64,000 nucleotides of DNA from Anodontia alba (GCA_964016985.1 OZ024823.1:25136095-25200094), one strand, 5' to 3'. Positions 11,701-22,078 are shown, counted from the first letter of the stretch. Made by a program: numbers and translations. The notes: a model not told the origin generated them from the sequence alone.

Positions 11701-12123
11701 AAAACAAAGAAAAACCTAGTACACAATAATTAGGGTAAATACATGTATGGTACAATGTACGAACTTTACACAGTTGCCAATTCAACCACAACAGAAAACA
11801 AACAAGAGTTGTCAGAAGACAATGCAGCTTGCTGGAAAGGGCTGATCCGATAAGAAAACAATCTTTTATTAAAGATTAAATGCAGAACTTAAACTTAAAC
11901 ATAGCTGTAAACAACAGAGACTTAATACAAGACAGAAACTTAGAATGTTTTAACCGAATGGTAAAGTTTATATGTGAGAATGACAGAATTTTAGAATCTA
12001 AAGGAGACCGTTGTTACAAACAGACACATGAAGATTACTTTTTGTTCAGGGATTACACTGTTTGGAGTTTCTGGCTCTCAGACATCACTGAATAGAGAGT
12101 ACAGACAAAATTTTAAATAAGCA

Positions 12124-12129
12124 TTTATT
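12124..12129 (-). other. Poly(A) signal for the 12.2 kb exon
   Basis: AATAAA on the minus strand (TTTATT on plus), about 100 bp downstream of the stop codon at 12230, in a position suitable for 3'-end formation of the minus-strand exon. Confidence 0.4.
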
Positions 12130-12229
12130 GCCCAAAAATGACCACATAGTATGAACAGAAATCTATAAATTTCTGTACATCTTACTTAGTTGGACCCTTA
12201 TAAGTTGGCTTTGGCGTAGATGTTTGATG

Positions 12230-12517
12230 TCACTTTCTTCTTAAGCCCTTCTGTGGAGTTGATGCAATACGCTCATGTCGTTTTCTTGCAACAGTTTCTC
12301 CTTGGACCAGTGTTGGCAACTCTTCAAAATTTTGAAACTGGCTCTCAGATCCCAAATCATACTCAATTTCACTTGAAAGGTTCTTTTGCAAACAATTGCT
12401 TTGCAAGAAATTTGGAAGAATTGCTTCATGTTTTCCAGCTGATTCCATATACAAAATTTGTAAATGTAATAGCTCAGCAAATTTCTGAATGACCGATTTC
12501 AGGGATACTGAAGCCAT
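12230..12517 (-). CDS. Candidate host gene, terminal coding exon, function unknown
   Basis: This 95-codon minus-strand frame begins ATG GCT TCA GTA TCC in a fair context and ends AAG AGA AGA AAG... TGA. It is the only frame in the window with mixed, protein-like composition that does not lie in an obvious repeat. The N-terminal half is hydrophobic/helical (SLKSVIQKFAELLHLQIL), the middle is acidic (SSEIEYDLGSESQFQNFEEL) and the C-terminus is basic (ARKRHERI ... KGLRRK). The frame stays open upstream to about 12560, and TTGCAG followed by G (exon edge near 12531) would serve as a splice acceptor, so it may be the last exon of a longer gene rather than a complete small gene. A poly(A) signal follows at 12124-12129. 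I recognise no family. A plus-strand frame overlaps it (12220-12492) but lacks these signals. Confidence 0.4.
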   Translation of the reverse strand: MASVSLKSVIQKFAELLHLQILYMESAGKHEAILPNFLQSNCLQKNLSSEIEYDLGSESQFQNFEELPTLVQGETVARKRHERIASTPQKGLRRK

Positions 12518-12954
12518 ATAGATAGATAACCCTGCAACCTTATCACATTTCCTACCTCAGAATCTGGCTTCCACTAACTACTTTTTATGACAAGGTCAGT
12601 AGGTGTTATTGGTGGCACCATGCTGGGGGAACAGGGTGGCTGGTAATTGAAACTATTACATGGCTAAATAAACTTGATTAGGCCTCAGAGTCCAGATCTG
12701 GACCAAGATTGTACCCAAAATGTAAGAGTGATTTAGTATAAATATTTTATCATAGTACCACCTACCCTTTTTTTTTTTTTTTGAGAAAACATGAAAAAGT
12801 GATAGACTTCTATTTCACCAAGAAAGTTAGATAGGATAGGGTTACCCAAAATACACATATTTTATTTCACTTATTGTAGTAGTGAAATGTCCATGTATAT
12901 GACAAAATTGTACTGCCTTGCAATACAAGCCAGCTATTTTAGAGATTGGACAGC

Positions 12955-13230
12955 TGGATAGCTCACTGTCACAAGGTCCCATTTTATAACCCAGAATTCA
13001 GCTCTTGACTGTAGGCCCTAGGGCGCTTTATTGCACAGAACTTTTCATTATCATCTTTCCACTGTCTCAATATGACTTAAATACTGTTGAAAGGGTTTTA
13101 AAACACCAAACCGTCAGCATAATAGTGACGTAGTAAAATGGTGGCCTTTCATGCCAGTTGCTTGCGTTTGATCCCTGGCAGTGGCACTGGCGATAGAGTT
13201 GTTTCTCCTGTAACAATAACATTCATTTTC
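12955..13230 (+). mobile_element. Degenerate SINE remnants
   Basis: The tail-like CAATATGACTTAAATACTGT, then TGAAAGGGTTTTAAAACACC, resembles the 3' end of mollusc tRNA-SINEs. A B-box-like GCGTTTGATCCCTGGCAG follows at about 13166, as if a second SINE head starts there. A-boxes are not clear. Assignment is from pattern similarity only. Confidence 0.35.
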
Positions 13231-13510
13231 TATGAGGGTATTTAACAAGTAGAATAGTTGGTTGTGTATAAGCCCAAATTACTATTTTCTTTGTAGTATG
13301 ACTACATTACTATACCAGTTAAACTGAAAAAGAAAAAAGATACCAGTCCCCTTAATCCTGGAATATTATTTAAAAATTTCAAGATCCTATCTGTAACTTT
13401 TTTTGACTATATGCTAAGACTGGACAAAGGAACAGTCAAACAACCACCAAGTTTTATGCCCCTCCACCTTTTTTGAAGTCTGGAGCATTATAACTTGGTC
13501 CACTATTTTT

Positions 13511-13745
13511 TTGCTCACCTGAGTGAAAGGAGGAGATATTATGATCCATCAATCCACAACTTTGAAGGACCTTCTCTGAAAACCCTGGGTCATTTTTAGC
13601 TTACAGGTCTGTACAAAAGTACAGTAAGAGCTTTTGCACTACTCCAGGCATTGGCATTGTCATCAGCATTTATTAGCCTTGAGAGGCTTGTCCATCCATA
13701 ATTAGTTTGTGATAATCTTATTGAAAATGTCAAATGCCATCTAGT
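13511..13745. repeat. Hairpin-headed repeat fragments
   Basis: It begins with GCTCACCTGAGTGAAAGG. At 13597 there is a hairpin head, 'AGCTTACAGGTCTGTAC' pairing with 'GTACAGTAAGAGCT', followed by TTTGCACTACTCCAGGCATT. That continuation parallels 'ATTGCACTACTTCTGGCGTT' in the element at 17121-17905. Confidence 0.5.
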
Positions 13746-13747
13746 GT

Positions 13748-14345
13748 AATTATGCCCCCAACTTCCAAGAAGTTGGAGGGGCATATTGCTTCTGGGATGT
13801 TTGTGCATGCGTGTGTCCATCCGTGCATGCGGCAGTCCATTACGCTTTTTGATACAAAGCATAATTTCTGAACTATATGCATGCTAGGGTTTTGAAATTT
13901 CATATATAGATTCTTCATGAGAAAATAGCTGACACATATTTTTTTACTCCATCAGGATTATGCCCCTTTCCAGAGTTATGGCCCTTTGAAAAAATGTGGA
14001 TGAAATCTTGTCAGCAAAATATCTCAAAAGCTATTGAAGCTAGAGCCTTGAAACCTGGTGAATAGATTGGTATTGATGAGTAGATGACCTGATCAATTTT
14101 TTAATAAATTCTGAAAAGTACTTCTTGATGTCATATTGGGCATTTTTACATTGCACACTTTTTGATTTTTGATGCATAGCATAAGTTTTGAACTGTGCAT
14201 GCTAGGGTTTTGAAATTTCATATATGGATTCCTCTTGGAAAAATAGGTGTCCAAATAGGTAACCCATATTTTTTTCTTATCCAAATTATCTCCCATTTTA
14301 GAATTATTTCCCTTTTAAGAAAATAACATTGAAATCTCGTATATT
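13748..14345 (+). repeat. GCCCC hairpin-headed element, copy 1
   Basis: TTATGCCCCCAACTTCCAAG pairs with 'AAGTTGGAGGGGCATA' as a head hairpin. A G/T- and C-rich stretch follows (TGTTTGTGCATGCGTGTGTCC), then two diverged internal units, each with GCATGCTAGGGTTTTGAAAT and a 'TTATGCCCC/TTATGGCCCTTT' segment. A second copy is at 25366-25862. No ORF. Confidence 0.6.
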
Positions 14346-14436
14346 TGTACTGTTGTTACCAATCATGGGCAAGCAGTGTTGGAGTCAAGCAGTGATAGAA
14401 TCAGGCATTTGGATGCATAGTGTTTTACAAGCACCA

Positions 14437-14475
14437 GCTCTCTATATATAGTTAGCTCTCTATATATAGTTAATG
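14437..14475. repeat. Two tandem 19 bp units
   Basis: AGCTCTCTATATATAGTT is repeated twice in a row. Confidence 0.75.
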
Positions 14476-14480
14476 TGTAC

Positions 14481-14900
14481 ACCTTATAAAATAATAGAGG
14501 TTTAAGGGCTCAGTTAAGAGAGAAAAAACATTAAAGGTTCTTAAGTTTTAAACTGCTTGAAATATTTTGATAATTTTTTGTATACATATTTACAAGATCT
14601 AATTGTATCTATTGTAAAAAGAGATTTCTTTATAAAGAGTTGACTGCCGAGGCATATCTGTCCCTCCCAATTCAGTTTGTGAAAATTACTATACCTTTTA
14701 AATGGCTTGAACCATATTTATTATTTATGGCATGTAGATTGATATTGACAAGACCTAACCAATGAAATTGATAAATGCAACCTGGTATATAACTGGATGA
14801 ATGTTTACTGTTGTGTCTTTGTACTTTTAAGACTGGAATAATCCAGGGTTGTTAGGGGTTTAAATAATGCCACTAGGTTTTTTCTGGTTTACTGACTGCA
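14481..14900. repeat. Fragment of the GGCTCCAGATAAGAG dispersed element
   Basis: AGAGGTTTAAGGGCTCAGTT (14487) followed by TTAAAGGTTCTTAAGTTTTA and 'GCCGAGGCATATCTGTCC' match units at 18770-19235 and single motifs at 16270. The short motif AGGTTTAAGGGCTCCAGATA is the module amplified at 36105-37360. Confidence 0.5.
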
Positions 14901-15189
14901 TAGGATTTCTTGCATGTGTATCGGATCATAGCTCAAACAGTAAGTTTGTTGTCCATAAAGAAAAAAACTAAATCGATGGTCGGAGATTTGATCCCTTTAA
15001 CAGTCTTTTTTTTACTCATAATAATATCTTATCTCTATGCGTTTTTTTTTTATCCTTTCTTTTTTCATCTAAATCTCCGTGATGTGAAAATTCTTATGCT
15101 GTTTTAACACTAACCACGCTATAGGCAGATTCACCAGTCAACAAATTGATGTGCTCCTTTCCGACAGAAATTAGGATTCAATCAAACAG

Positions 15190-15290
15190 ACAGTTTGCAT
15201 GAAATGTCAAATTCTGTTTTTTGGGGGAAAAAATGAGGAAAATATTTCAAAATGTTTTCTGCTGAAATATTTACCAAACATGCTAAATGT
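15190..15290. mobile_element. Family-P palindromic element, right half
   Basis: CAGTTTGCATGAAATGTCAA, 'ATTCTGTTTTTTGGGGG', a purine run and 'AAAATGTTTTCTGCTGAAA' match the right arm of 1124-1311. The left arm is missing. Confidence 0.5.
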
Positions 15291-16240
15291 CAAAAAAAGT
15301 CTTTAAGGTGTGTAATGATGAGCTCTTATTGCATTTGAATAGCAAAGGTCAAGATCAACCTGTGCATCTGCGCAGTGTCACCTGGATCTTTTCTGGATTA
15401 ATTCTGTCCATTCATATATTCTATAGTATCCATTAATTTTGTAAGCAGACAAAGGTCCTGATCAGACTGAATGATGATAAAGTGTTGAGATAATGACGTT
15501 GTTTATTGCTAAAAAAACAAAGAAAGAAGAGAGAAAAATACCATGTTTACCCTAAACAGTCTGACACCTTACCATACTTGCCTCAAGAGTTTGACAAGGC
15601 CATTCAACTACCTGTTTATTTATCTAAAAACTGCCAAATGAGAGACATTCAGTAACGACTCTAATCATGCACTCTGCGTTCTGCTCTGGGTGCACACGGT
15701 TTGTTCAGACTTAGGGTAAATACAGTAAGTGCCAATCAGCCGGGCTCCTGTCTAATGATGTATGAACAGCAGATGCAATAACGCCCATTTAGCCAGTTTT
15801 TTTGATGTTTTTTTTTTTTTTTTTTTTTTTTTTTGTTTGGTTTTCTTTTTTCAGTGGGGTATGAATAAAAACATTAAAAAAATGAATAATTTTTAAGCCA
15901 CAATTGATATAAAAGATCCAAAGTAAAATACTGAAAAAAAGAAACAAAAAAAAAATAACAAACAAAAAACAAAACAAAAAAAACAGAGAGATTGCATGGT
16001 GACAATACAACAATTTACTCTTCTCAAGACAATCAGATCCCAGTGATCGATGTATCTGCTACACCACTTCGTCCACTGTTACAGAGTATTGTGAATATGT
16101 TTGCTATTCTCATGGCACTATTTCCAAACACTTCACGAAAATACCTGATATGCTATTTTTAGTTTTGCTTACCTAAAAACAGACTTTGGATTCATGAACT
16201 CATCCAATCTTTGACACGACAGTAAACATTCATCGAGCTC
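15291..16240. other. No gene recognised
   Basis: It includes a 27-base poly-T tract (15808-15834) and an A-rich stretch near 15930-15990. The Phe-rich minus-strand frame here is a low-complexity artefact. Confidence 0.5.
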
Positions 16241-16317
16241 TAATAAAGAGTACTCATCATTTAACAACAGAGGTTTAAGGGCTCCAGAGAAGAGATTAAA
16301 ATCATTAAATGTACTTC

Positions 16318-16505
16318 GGGAGTGTAGGACAAAATCCCTCCCGGACATAATCCCTTCTGCTCATTTTTGTATAGGTGGACATAATTCCTTCCGTGTTTTT
16401 TGCAATGTGGATATAATCCCCCCTGCTCTTTTTCACAAGGTGGACAAAATCCCTTCTATGAATTTTCCAACTAGGACAAAACCCCTCCCGGCTGAAATCC
16501 CCTAC
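16318..16505. repeat. Short tandem ~45 bp repeat (GGACAAAATCCC)
   Basis: About five units of 'AGGACAAAATCCCTCC', 'GGACATAATCCCTTCTGCTC', 'GGACATAATTCCTTCC', 'GGATATAATCCCCCC', 'GGACAAAATCCCTTC' and 'GGACAAAACCCCTCCCGG', with spacers of variable length. Confidence 0.6.
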
Positions 16506-17120
16506 ATCTCTCCAAGCTGATCAGAGTCTTACCTGGATACTTGGCTACTATTTTAGCATTTTCCGATAAAACTGCACAGCTGAAATTCTTGGGACCTTAA
16601 ACAGTAAACAGTGATGCTTTTCATCAAACTTTTGGATGTGCAGTCAAATCTGAGTCTTTGCTTGGCATACATGTGAAATAGTAGGAAATGTTATGCATGG
16701 GCTCAATTTTTACAATTATAATGGAAAGTATTTATCAACATTTTAATCAAGCAAACAAACAAACATTGTTCTCTAAATAATTGTTTGTGTCTAACAGCAT
16801 TGACAACCATTTAAGTACGGAAAGATTACAAAGATAATTGAGTTAACTGTGACCATTAATTAGGCAATTAGAAAAATGATTGACCTTAATAGCGCTCAAT
16901 TAGACATTGCTTTTGAGCACATTTAAATTACAAACATATTCAGCATGATTGCATTAGGCACCAATTAACAAGAAGGTATAATAAATAAATATATAGATAA
17001 ATAAATATATTTGAAGCCAAAATGAAAGTAAAAAGCTACCTTCATGCTCTTTTTTTAAAAGTAAAAAACAGAAAGCCTGAGAATCAAAAGATTTTTTTTT
17101 TTGTTTGGCCTAACAAGTTT
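16506..17120. other. No gene recognised
   Basis: AT-rich; a hairpin-B-like arm (AAGCTGATCAGAGTCTTACC) is at 16515. Confidence 0.5.
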
Positions 17121-17905
17121 TTTAGCTCTCCTGGACGAAGTCCAGGAAGAGCTATTGCACTACTTCTGGCGTTGGCGTTGGCAATGGCATCGGCGTCCAC
17201 ATTTACATTAAAGTTTTTTAAGACCTCGTATTTTCCAAACTGTATGATGGATTTGGTTCATATTTCATGTGATTAGATGTAGGTCCAAAGTTTCTTTCAG
17301 CAATACCCCAGCCCATGCCCATGATCTTAAGGTCAAGGTTACAGACTTTGAAATTTTACAATTAAAGTATTATGTTAAAGTTTTTAAAGAGCTCATATTT
17401 TCCAAACCAAATGATGGATGTGATTCAGATTTTGCATGATGACAGATAGAGGTCCAAAGTTTTATTGAGCAATACCCTGCCTATGCTCATGCATTTAAGG
17501 TAAAGGTCACAGACTGAAATTTCATGTTTAAGATTTTTCAGAGCTCATAATTTCAAAACTGTATGATTGATTTGGTTTATATTCAGTATGATGATGGATA
17601 TAGGTCCAGAGTTTTATTCAGCTATACTCCCACCTATGACTATGGCTGAAAGGTCAAGGTCACAGACAAATTTTGCGCTAAAGTTTTACGTTAAACTTCT
17701 TAAAAGCTCAAATTTCAAAACCATATGATGGAATTTGTTCGTGTTCAGTTTGATGATAGATATGGGTCCAAAGTTTTATTCAGCAGCACACTCTCCCCTA
17801 TGACAATTATAATTATTTAATGCCCCCTTCCTCCCCTGATAGGCCAAAGAGGCATTTAGTCCTTACATCCAGGTGAGCTATGCTGTCTGCTGACAGCTCT
17901 TGTTA
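17121..17905 (+). repeat. GAGCT hairpin-capped element with four internal units
   Basis: The head is AGCTCTCCTGGACGAAG pairing with 'GTCCAGGAAGAGCT'. The tail is GAGCTATGCTGTC-TGCT-GACAGCTC, another hairpin built on GAGCT/AGCTC. Between them lie about four diverged units of ~150-190 bp, each with a 'TTTCCAAACTGTATGATGG' type start, 'ATAGGTCCAAAGTTTTATT', 'CAGCAATACC' and 'AAGGTCAAGGTCACAGAC'. No ORF is conserved. Its movement mechanism is unknown. Confidence 0.55.
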
Positions 17906-18290
17906 GTAAACTCATACAATGTAGGTTTAATTTGTCTGAAAGTTTTTTCATAGAATGATAAATGTTGTAAAATCAGTGCTTGCGTTATTCATTCAGCTTT
18001 TTCTGGGCAGCATTTTGACAAAATATACCTTTAAGATGATTAGCAATAAGTCAAGTCATATCAGACTGTTCATCTGTGCAGGCTGATCAGAGCAGAGTCT
18101 TTGATGATAGCATACAGTAGGTACTTGTCCTGGACTATCCACAGAGCATACGAGTAAGACTGATCAGTATTTCCTTAAGTGCATGTGCATGTCACATGTT
18201 TCCAAGGGGACACTTTTTCATGAAGCGGCCAATAAAATTAAGCCACATGTCCTGATAATAACCTATTCTAAAGAATTATGGCAATGCTAT
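17906..18290. other. No gene recognised
   Basis: Contains a hairpin-B-like arm ('GCAGGCTGATCAGAGCAGAG', near 18080) and otherwise nothing I can assign. Confidence 0.5.
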
Positions 18291-18293
18291 CTT

Positions 18294-18373
18294 GCTATCT
18301 ATCAGTTTCATATAGACATACATATGCATGTATGCTATCTATCAGTTTCATATAGACATACATATGCATGTAT
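18294..18373. repeat. Perfect 40 bp tandem duplication
   Basis: GCTATCTATCAGTTTCATAT plus 20 more bases is repeated exactly twice (18294-18333 and 18334-18373). Confidence 0.9.
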
Positions 18374-18514
18374 TCAATGATCATTTTCTGTTGATGTATG
18401 CACAAAACAAAAAAAGTATAAATTTAATCATTTCAGTTTTCTTGTGCAATAACCTCATTACAAGACAACAGTTGTATATGGCCCGCAACCCGCAGCCTGC
18501 AGAATAGTCAATTT

Positions 18515-18583
18515 GTGTTGTTGGTGCTCATTTGAATTGCCTTGACATGTCGAGGTAATTCAAATGGGTACCAACAATGTATG
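18515..18583. repeat. Hairpin core (family H type)
   Basis: The stem arm TTGGTGCTCATTTGAATTGCC pairs (with G-T wobbles) with 'GGTAATTCAAATGGGTACCAA' around a 'TTGACATGTCGA' loop. Confidence 0.65.
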
Positions 18584-18769
18584 CTTTTATAAAGAAAGAA
18601 CAATATTTTGCAAGTATCATTAAAATGCCCTCATGAAGTAATCTCTGCTGATCTTACTTGAAAGTATACCTGAATTAGGAGGATATTTTACTAGAAGTTT
18701 CTGTAGCGATTTTGAAAAACAAAACTTAAGAGCACAATGCAGTAATAAGGATGAAAATGGTAATAGCCT

Positions 18770-19235
18770 TAACCCAAGGCATGTCCGTCCAGCCATAATC
18801 AGTTTTGCAAATTGCTATAACTTCTAAACCGCTTTGAATATATTAATAATTTATGGCCTGCAGATACATATTGACAAGCCCAAACCCAATAAAATTGTCA
18901 AATGCAAGCTGATATAATAAATGTGCACTCCACATAAAACAACAAAGATTTGAGGGCTCCAGATAAGAGATTAATATTAAAGATTCTTAGGTTTTAACCA
19001 CTTGGAATAGTCTGATAATTTTTGGCATGCAGATACATTGACAAATTCTAACGAATGAAATTGTCAAATGCCAGATTTCTTTATAAACAGCCATACCAAG
19101 GCATGTCTGTCTGTAATCAATTTGTGAAAATTGCTATAACCTTTTAAACCGCTTGGAATATTATGATAATTAATGGCAGGCAGATACATTCAGTAGGAAT
19201 AAAACAGTAAAGGTTCTCATGGCACCAGGTGAGAG
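18770..19235. repeat. Dispersed element with repeated internal units
   Basis: 'AAGGCATGTCCGTCC', 'GCAAATTGCTATAACTTCTA', 'AAACCGCTTTGAATAT' and 'GGCCTGCAGATACATATTGA' recur around 19010 and 19095 as diverged copies. Modules like 'GATTTGAGGGCTCCAGATAA' sit between them. Confidence 0.5.
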
Positions 19236-19240
19236 AGATA

Positions 19241-19440
19241 AAACAATTCTTATGACATGAAAATCGTAACAAAAGAATGAAGCATAGCTGAATAAACTTC
19301 CCGCCTATCGAGGGATTTGAACCCACTCTCCCTGAATTAAAATCCAATGTTCTAACTACTGAGCCAAAGAGTCAACTCCCTGACACAGTTGTCAGAGATT
19401 GAATATATATCTACAAGGTAGTAGTGATAGGCCGTAATAT
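19241..19440 (-). mobile_element. tRNA-like SINE unit 1 (minus strand)
   Basis: Read on the minus strand it has an A-box-like TGGCTCAGTAGTTAGAAC, a region with TTTTAA where an anticodon loop would be, and a B-box-like GGTTCAAATCC. The acceptor arms do not pair, so it is not a working tRNA gene. A diverged copy about 306 bp away hosts the Tc1 insertion. The plus-strand sequence 'GAATATATATCTACAAGG' here is the empty-site equivalent of that insertion. Confidence 0.6.
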
Positions 19441-19544
19441 CGCTACCACCCCACACCCCCCAATCACCCCCCTCTTCAAGAAAGTCATCATTTATGATGA
19501 CACAAAGCCATTTTCAGCAAAGTAAAGTCCAATCACGGACATGA

Positions 19545-19686
19545 AAGTCGTAACAAAGGAATGAAGCACAGCTAAATAAATTTCCCCGCCTTCGTGGGAT
19601 TCGAACCTAGTCTGCCGATATAAAAATCCAATGCTCTAACCTCTGAGCCAAAGAATCAACTCCCTGAAGCAGTTGTAAGGAATATA
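19545..19686 (-). mobile_element. tRNA-like SINE unit 2, interrupted by Tc1
   Basis: Minus strand: A-box-like TGGCTCAGAGGTTAGAGC and B-box-like GGTTCGAATCC, closer to canonical than in unit 1. The unit continues after the Tc1 element at 21253 (TATATCCACAAGGTATTGGT), so the transposon split it. Confidence 0.6.
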
Positions 19687-19714
19687 TACTGAAAGGAAAA
19701 AGAAACGCAGGGTA
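19687..19714 (+). repeat. Tc1 left terminal inverted repeat
   Basis: 28 bp, identical to the reverse complement of 21225-21252. It starts TACTGAAAGG. Confidence 0.9.
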
Positions 19715-19898
19715 AATTTTATTCCTACATTTCATTCAAGTTTGAAAAAGTTTGTTAAATCTTTTACTATGATTACAAAATGGTACATGTATGGAACAAA
19801 ACTTCCAAATTTCATTGGTTTGTGATCAACAAGTCTCGAGTTATTGAAGTTCATTGGTAGCTACCCCCCAAAATCTTGATACAAAATCAAACTGAAAA

Positions 19899-20921
19899 TC
19901 AATATCGGGTGTGCCCCCCTCTTGCTGTCACTGCTGCCCTCATTCTCCTTTGGATAGAGTTAACCAAAGCATTGACAGTTCGCAAGGGATGTTATTCCAT
20001 TCATCGATCAACGCATTCCTTAGTTGTGCGAGAGTTGCGGGGAGATGGATTTCGGCGCTTCCTAACTCTTCTGTCCAGCTCATCCCACATGTGCTCTATT
20101 GGGGTCAAATCTGGACTGTACGGTGGCCATGCTAGTGGTGCAATGTTATTGTTTGCCAGGAAATCCTGACAAACTCGGGCAACATGTGGTTGGGCATTAT
20201 CCTGCTGCAGAATCAGATTACGTTGTTGCACAAGCGGGACTGCAGCAGGACGCAAGATCTCATCCCTATACCTTACTGCGGTCATATTGCCTGCAACAAT
20301 AATCAACTGTGATTTTATCCCGTGAGCAATGCCTCCCCAGACCATAACGGATCCATCCCCAAACCGATCCCGTTCGACAACACAGGCATCGGCAAAGCGT
20401 TCTCCGCGACGTCGGTACACACGACGTCGACCATCTGCGCGATAGAGAGTGAACCTAGACTCGTCCGTAAAAAGAACTCGTCTCCACTGCCTCATCGGAA
20501 ATAGCCTGGGCGCATGCGCCGTCAACCACGCCATACGACGCAACCTACATGCCTGGGTCAGAGGCAGACCAACGTATGGACGACGAGCTCGAAGACCAAT
20601 CTCACGCAATCGACTTCCAACAGTCTTCGGAGAAATTTGTCGATTATGGGTACCTACTGTATTAAGGGCAGTTTCGGTAGCAGTGAGATGACGATTCCGC
20701 GAATGTGCCAGACGGATTGTCCTGTCTTGACGTCGTGACATCACGCGCGAACGCCCAGACCGCGGTCGGTCTGCTAAATGCCCTGTCTCCCTTAAACGTC
20801 TAACAAGACGTTCAATTGTTGAGACGTTAACCCCAAAATGATGGGCAACTTGCTGTTGCCTCTGACCCTGCATCAACAACGCAATTGCCCTACCCCTCTG
20901 AACATCAGTCAATCGTACCAT
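19899..20921 (-). pseudogene. Tc1-like DD34E transposase, two frameshifts
   Basis: Cut-and-paste transposase. The start is the ATG at 20921 (protein MVRLTDVQRGRAIALL...); an upstream in-frame extension to 21128 is 5' leader. A helix-turn-helix region (QQQVAHHFGVNVSTIERLVR, residues about 22-41) is followed by a second DNA-binding segment (RPRSGRSRVMSRRQD). The catalytic triad is visible: D in LFTDESRF, D in LQQDNAQPHVA, and E in SPDLTPIEHMWDEL, with 34 residues between the last two. After SPRN the frame shifts; the expected continuation LAQLRNALIDEWNNIP is in another frame, and after NNIP it shifts again to the conserved C-terminus, ending ARGGHTRY and TGA at 19899. Total length would be about 340 residues, normal for the family. 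The two small indels remove the native C-terminus, so this copy is probably inactive. Confidence 0.9.
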
Positions 20922-21224
20922 GATTGAAACAAAGTTCAAAGTAGCGTAAAAATGAAAAGAAAAATCGGTAAAAGAATCGAAGAGCGTTGTGTATCGTTGA
21001 AGTGTACCAAATGGTGTGAGGAAATCTTGTGCTGAAGGTTTAAACATGCTTGTTTTGCACGAAATTTTGGCTTTCCGTATTGTCCGTGCAACGCACTGTG
21101 TAGTGCACGGTTGAATGATTTCACACACTGGGTAGATAGCACATCGACCAAAGACTTGTATACCCGCGGTTCACATTCATAGGACACACCGTAAAAAATG
21201 GTTAAAATAAGAAGGAAAAAACTC

Positions 21225-21252
21225 TACCCTGCGTTTCTTTTTCCTTTCAGTA
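21225..21252 (-). repeat. Tc1 right terminal inverted repeat
   Basis: 28 bp, perfect inverted match to the left end. Confidence 0.9.
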
Positions 21253-21524
21253 TATATCCACAAGGTATTGGTGATCTGCTAAGGCAGATTATGGAAGGTA
21301 GAAGTGGTAAGCCATAACACAATAAAGAATCTTAGGGCTCAAATTAAGAGAGATAAAACAATTTCCTTTGTGCTCCAGATAACTTAGGCCATTTAAGCGG
21401 GTGTGGGGAAGGTGTCATGTATCTTATGTTACCTAAGCATCCAACTAATACTGGCTTACAGTTAGGCAAGGCCTGCTATCCTTGTAGCAGGTAAGGGTAC
21501 ATTGGGTTGGGGGAATGTTTTATT

Positions 21525-21960
21525 ATGCCCCACCATATCCGATTGGGTGGGGGGAGGTGGAGGGAGGGGGGCATATAGTATCACCGCTGTCTGTATGTAT
21601 ATATGTCAGGTCTGTCTGTCCTGTCCCGTCTGTCCTGTTTCAATATTTTTGGTGGCATATAGTATCACCGCTGTCTGTACGTATATATGTCAGGTCTGTC
21701 TGTCCTGTCCCATCTGTCCTGTTTCAATATTTTCTGAAAAGATAAGTGTATTGGATTCAAATTTTATACAAAGGTATATAATCATAAAATGTAGGTCAAG
21801 TTAAGTTTAGGGTAAAATCCATCAATTATGGGAGTTATGGTCCTTTTTCAACTTTAAAAAATGGTACCGTTTGATATCTTTTGAAAAGATAAGTGTATTG
21901 GTTTCATATTTTATACACCGGTATATAGTTATAAAATACAGGTTGAGTTCAATTTAGGGG
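21525..21960 (+). repeat. GCCCC hairpin-headed element, variant
   Basis: TTATGCCCCACCATATCC pairs with 'GGGTGGGGGG..GGGGGCATA' as a G-rich head. An ~82 bp unit is then duplicated (GGCATATAGTATCACCGCTG at about 21573 and 21655), and ~150 bp units follow, with 'GAAAAGATAAGTGTATTGG' and 'TTTAGGGTAAAATCCATCAA'. The latter units also occur without a head at 35216-35600. Confidence 0.55.
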
Positions 21961-21965
21961 TCAGA

Positions 21966-22078
21966 GTATTCCTTGGACCAAACACTTGGACCATTGGACC
22001 TTGGACTAGTCCAAGTGATTATCTGTTGGACCAAATGGGGTGTATTCCTTGGACCAATTCCAGTTGGACCAAGTCATT
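21966..22078 (-). repeat. GGTCCAA-motif element, copy 1
   Basis: About 110 bp holding nine or more copies of TTGGACC(A) or its variants, e.g. CCTTGGACCAAACACTTGGA and 'GTATTCCTTGGACCAATTCC'. It is the inverted relative of 34243-34372 and 35079-35212. No ORF. Confidence 0.6.

Larger units (their letters stand above)
19687..21252 (-). mobile_element. Tc1-type transposon, complete, 1566 bp
   Basis: The 28 bp terminal inverted repeats are identical (19687-19714 and 21225-21252) and begin TACTGAAAGGAAAAAGAAAC. A TA dinucleotide flanks each end (19685-19686 and 21253-21254), the target duplication expected of Tc1/mariner elements. The neighbouring SINE unit gives the uninterrupted target, GAATATATATC. 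One transposase-like gene lies inside on the minus strand, with two frameshifts. Identical repeats and few lesions suggest a fairly recent insertion. Confidence 0.9.

Noticed and set aside
11880..12095. 71-codon plus-strand frame MQNLNLNIAVNN...
   Set aside because: No domain, no signals, and it ends before the better supported minus-strand exon.
19292..19365. tRNA gene on the minus strand
   Set aside because: A- and B-box-like sequences are present, but acceptor ends do not pair and the unit is duplicated with SINE-like flanks.
20922..21128. N-terminal extension of the Tc1 transposase frame
   Set aside because: Family proteins start at MVRLT; the upstream part lies in the 5' leader and matches nothing.
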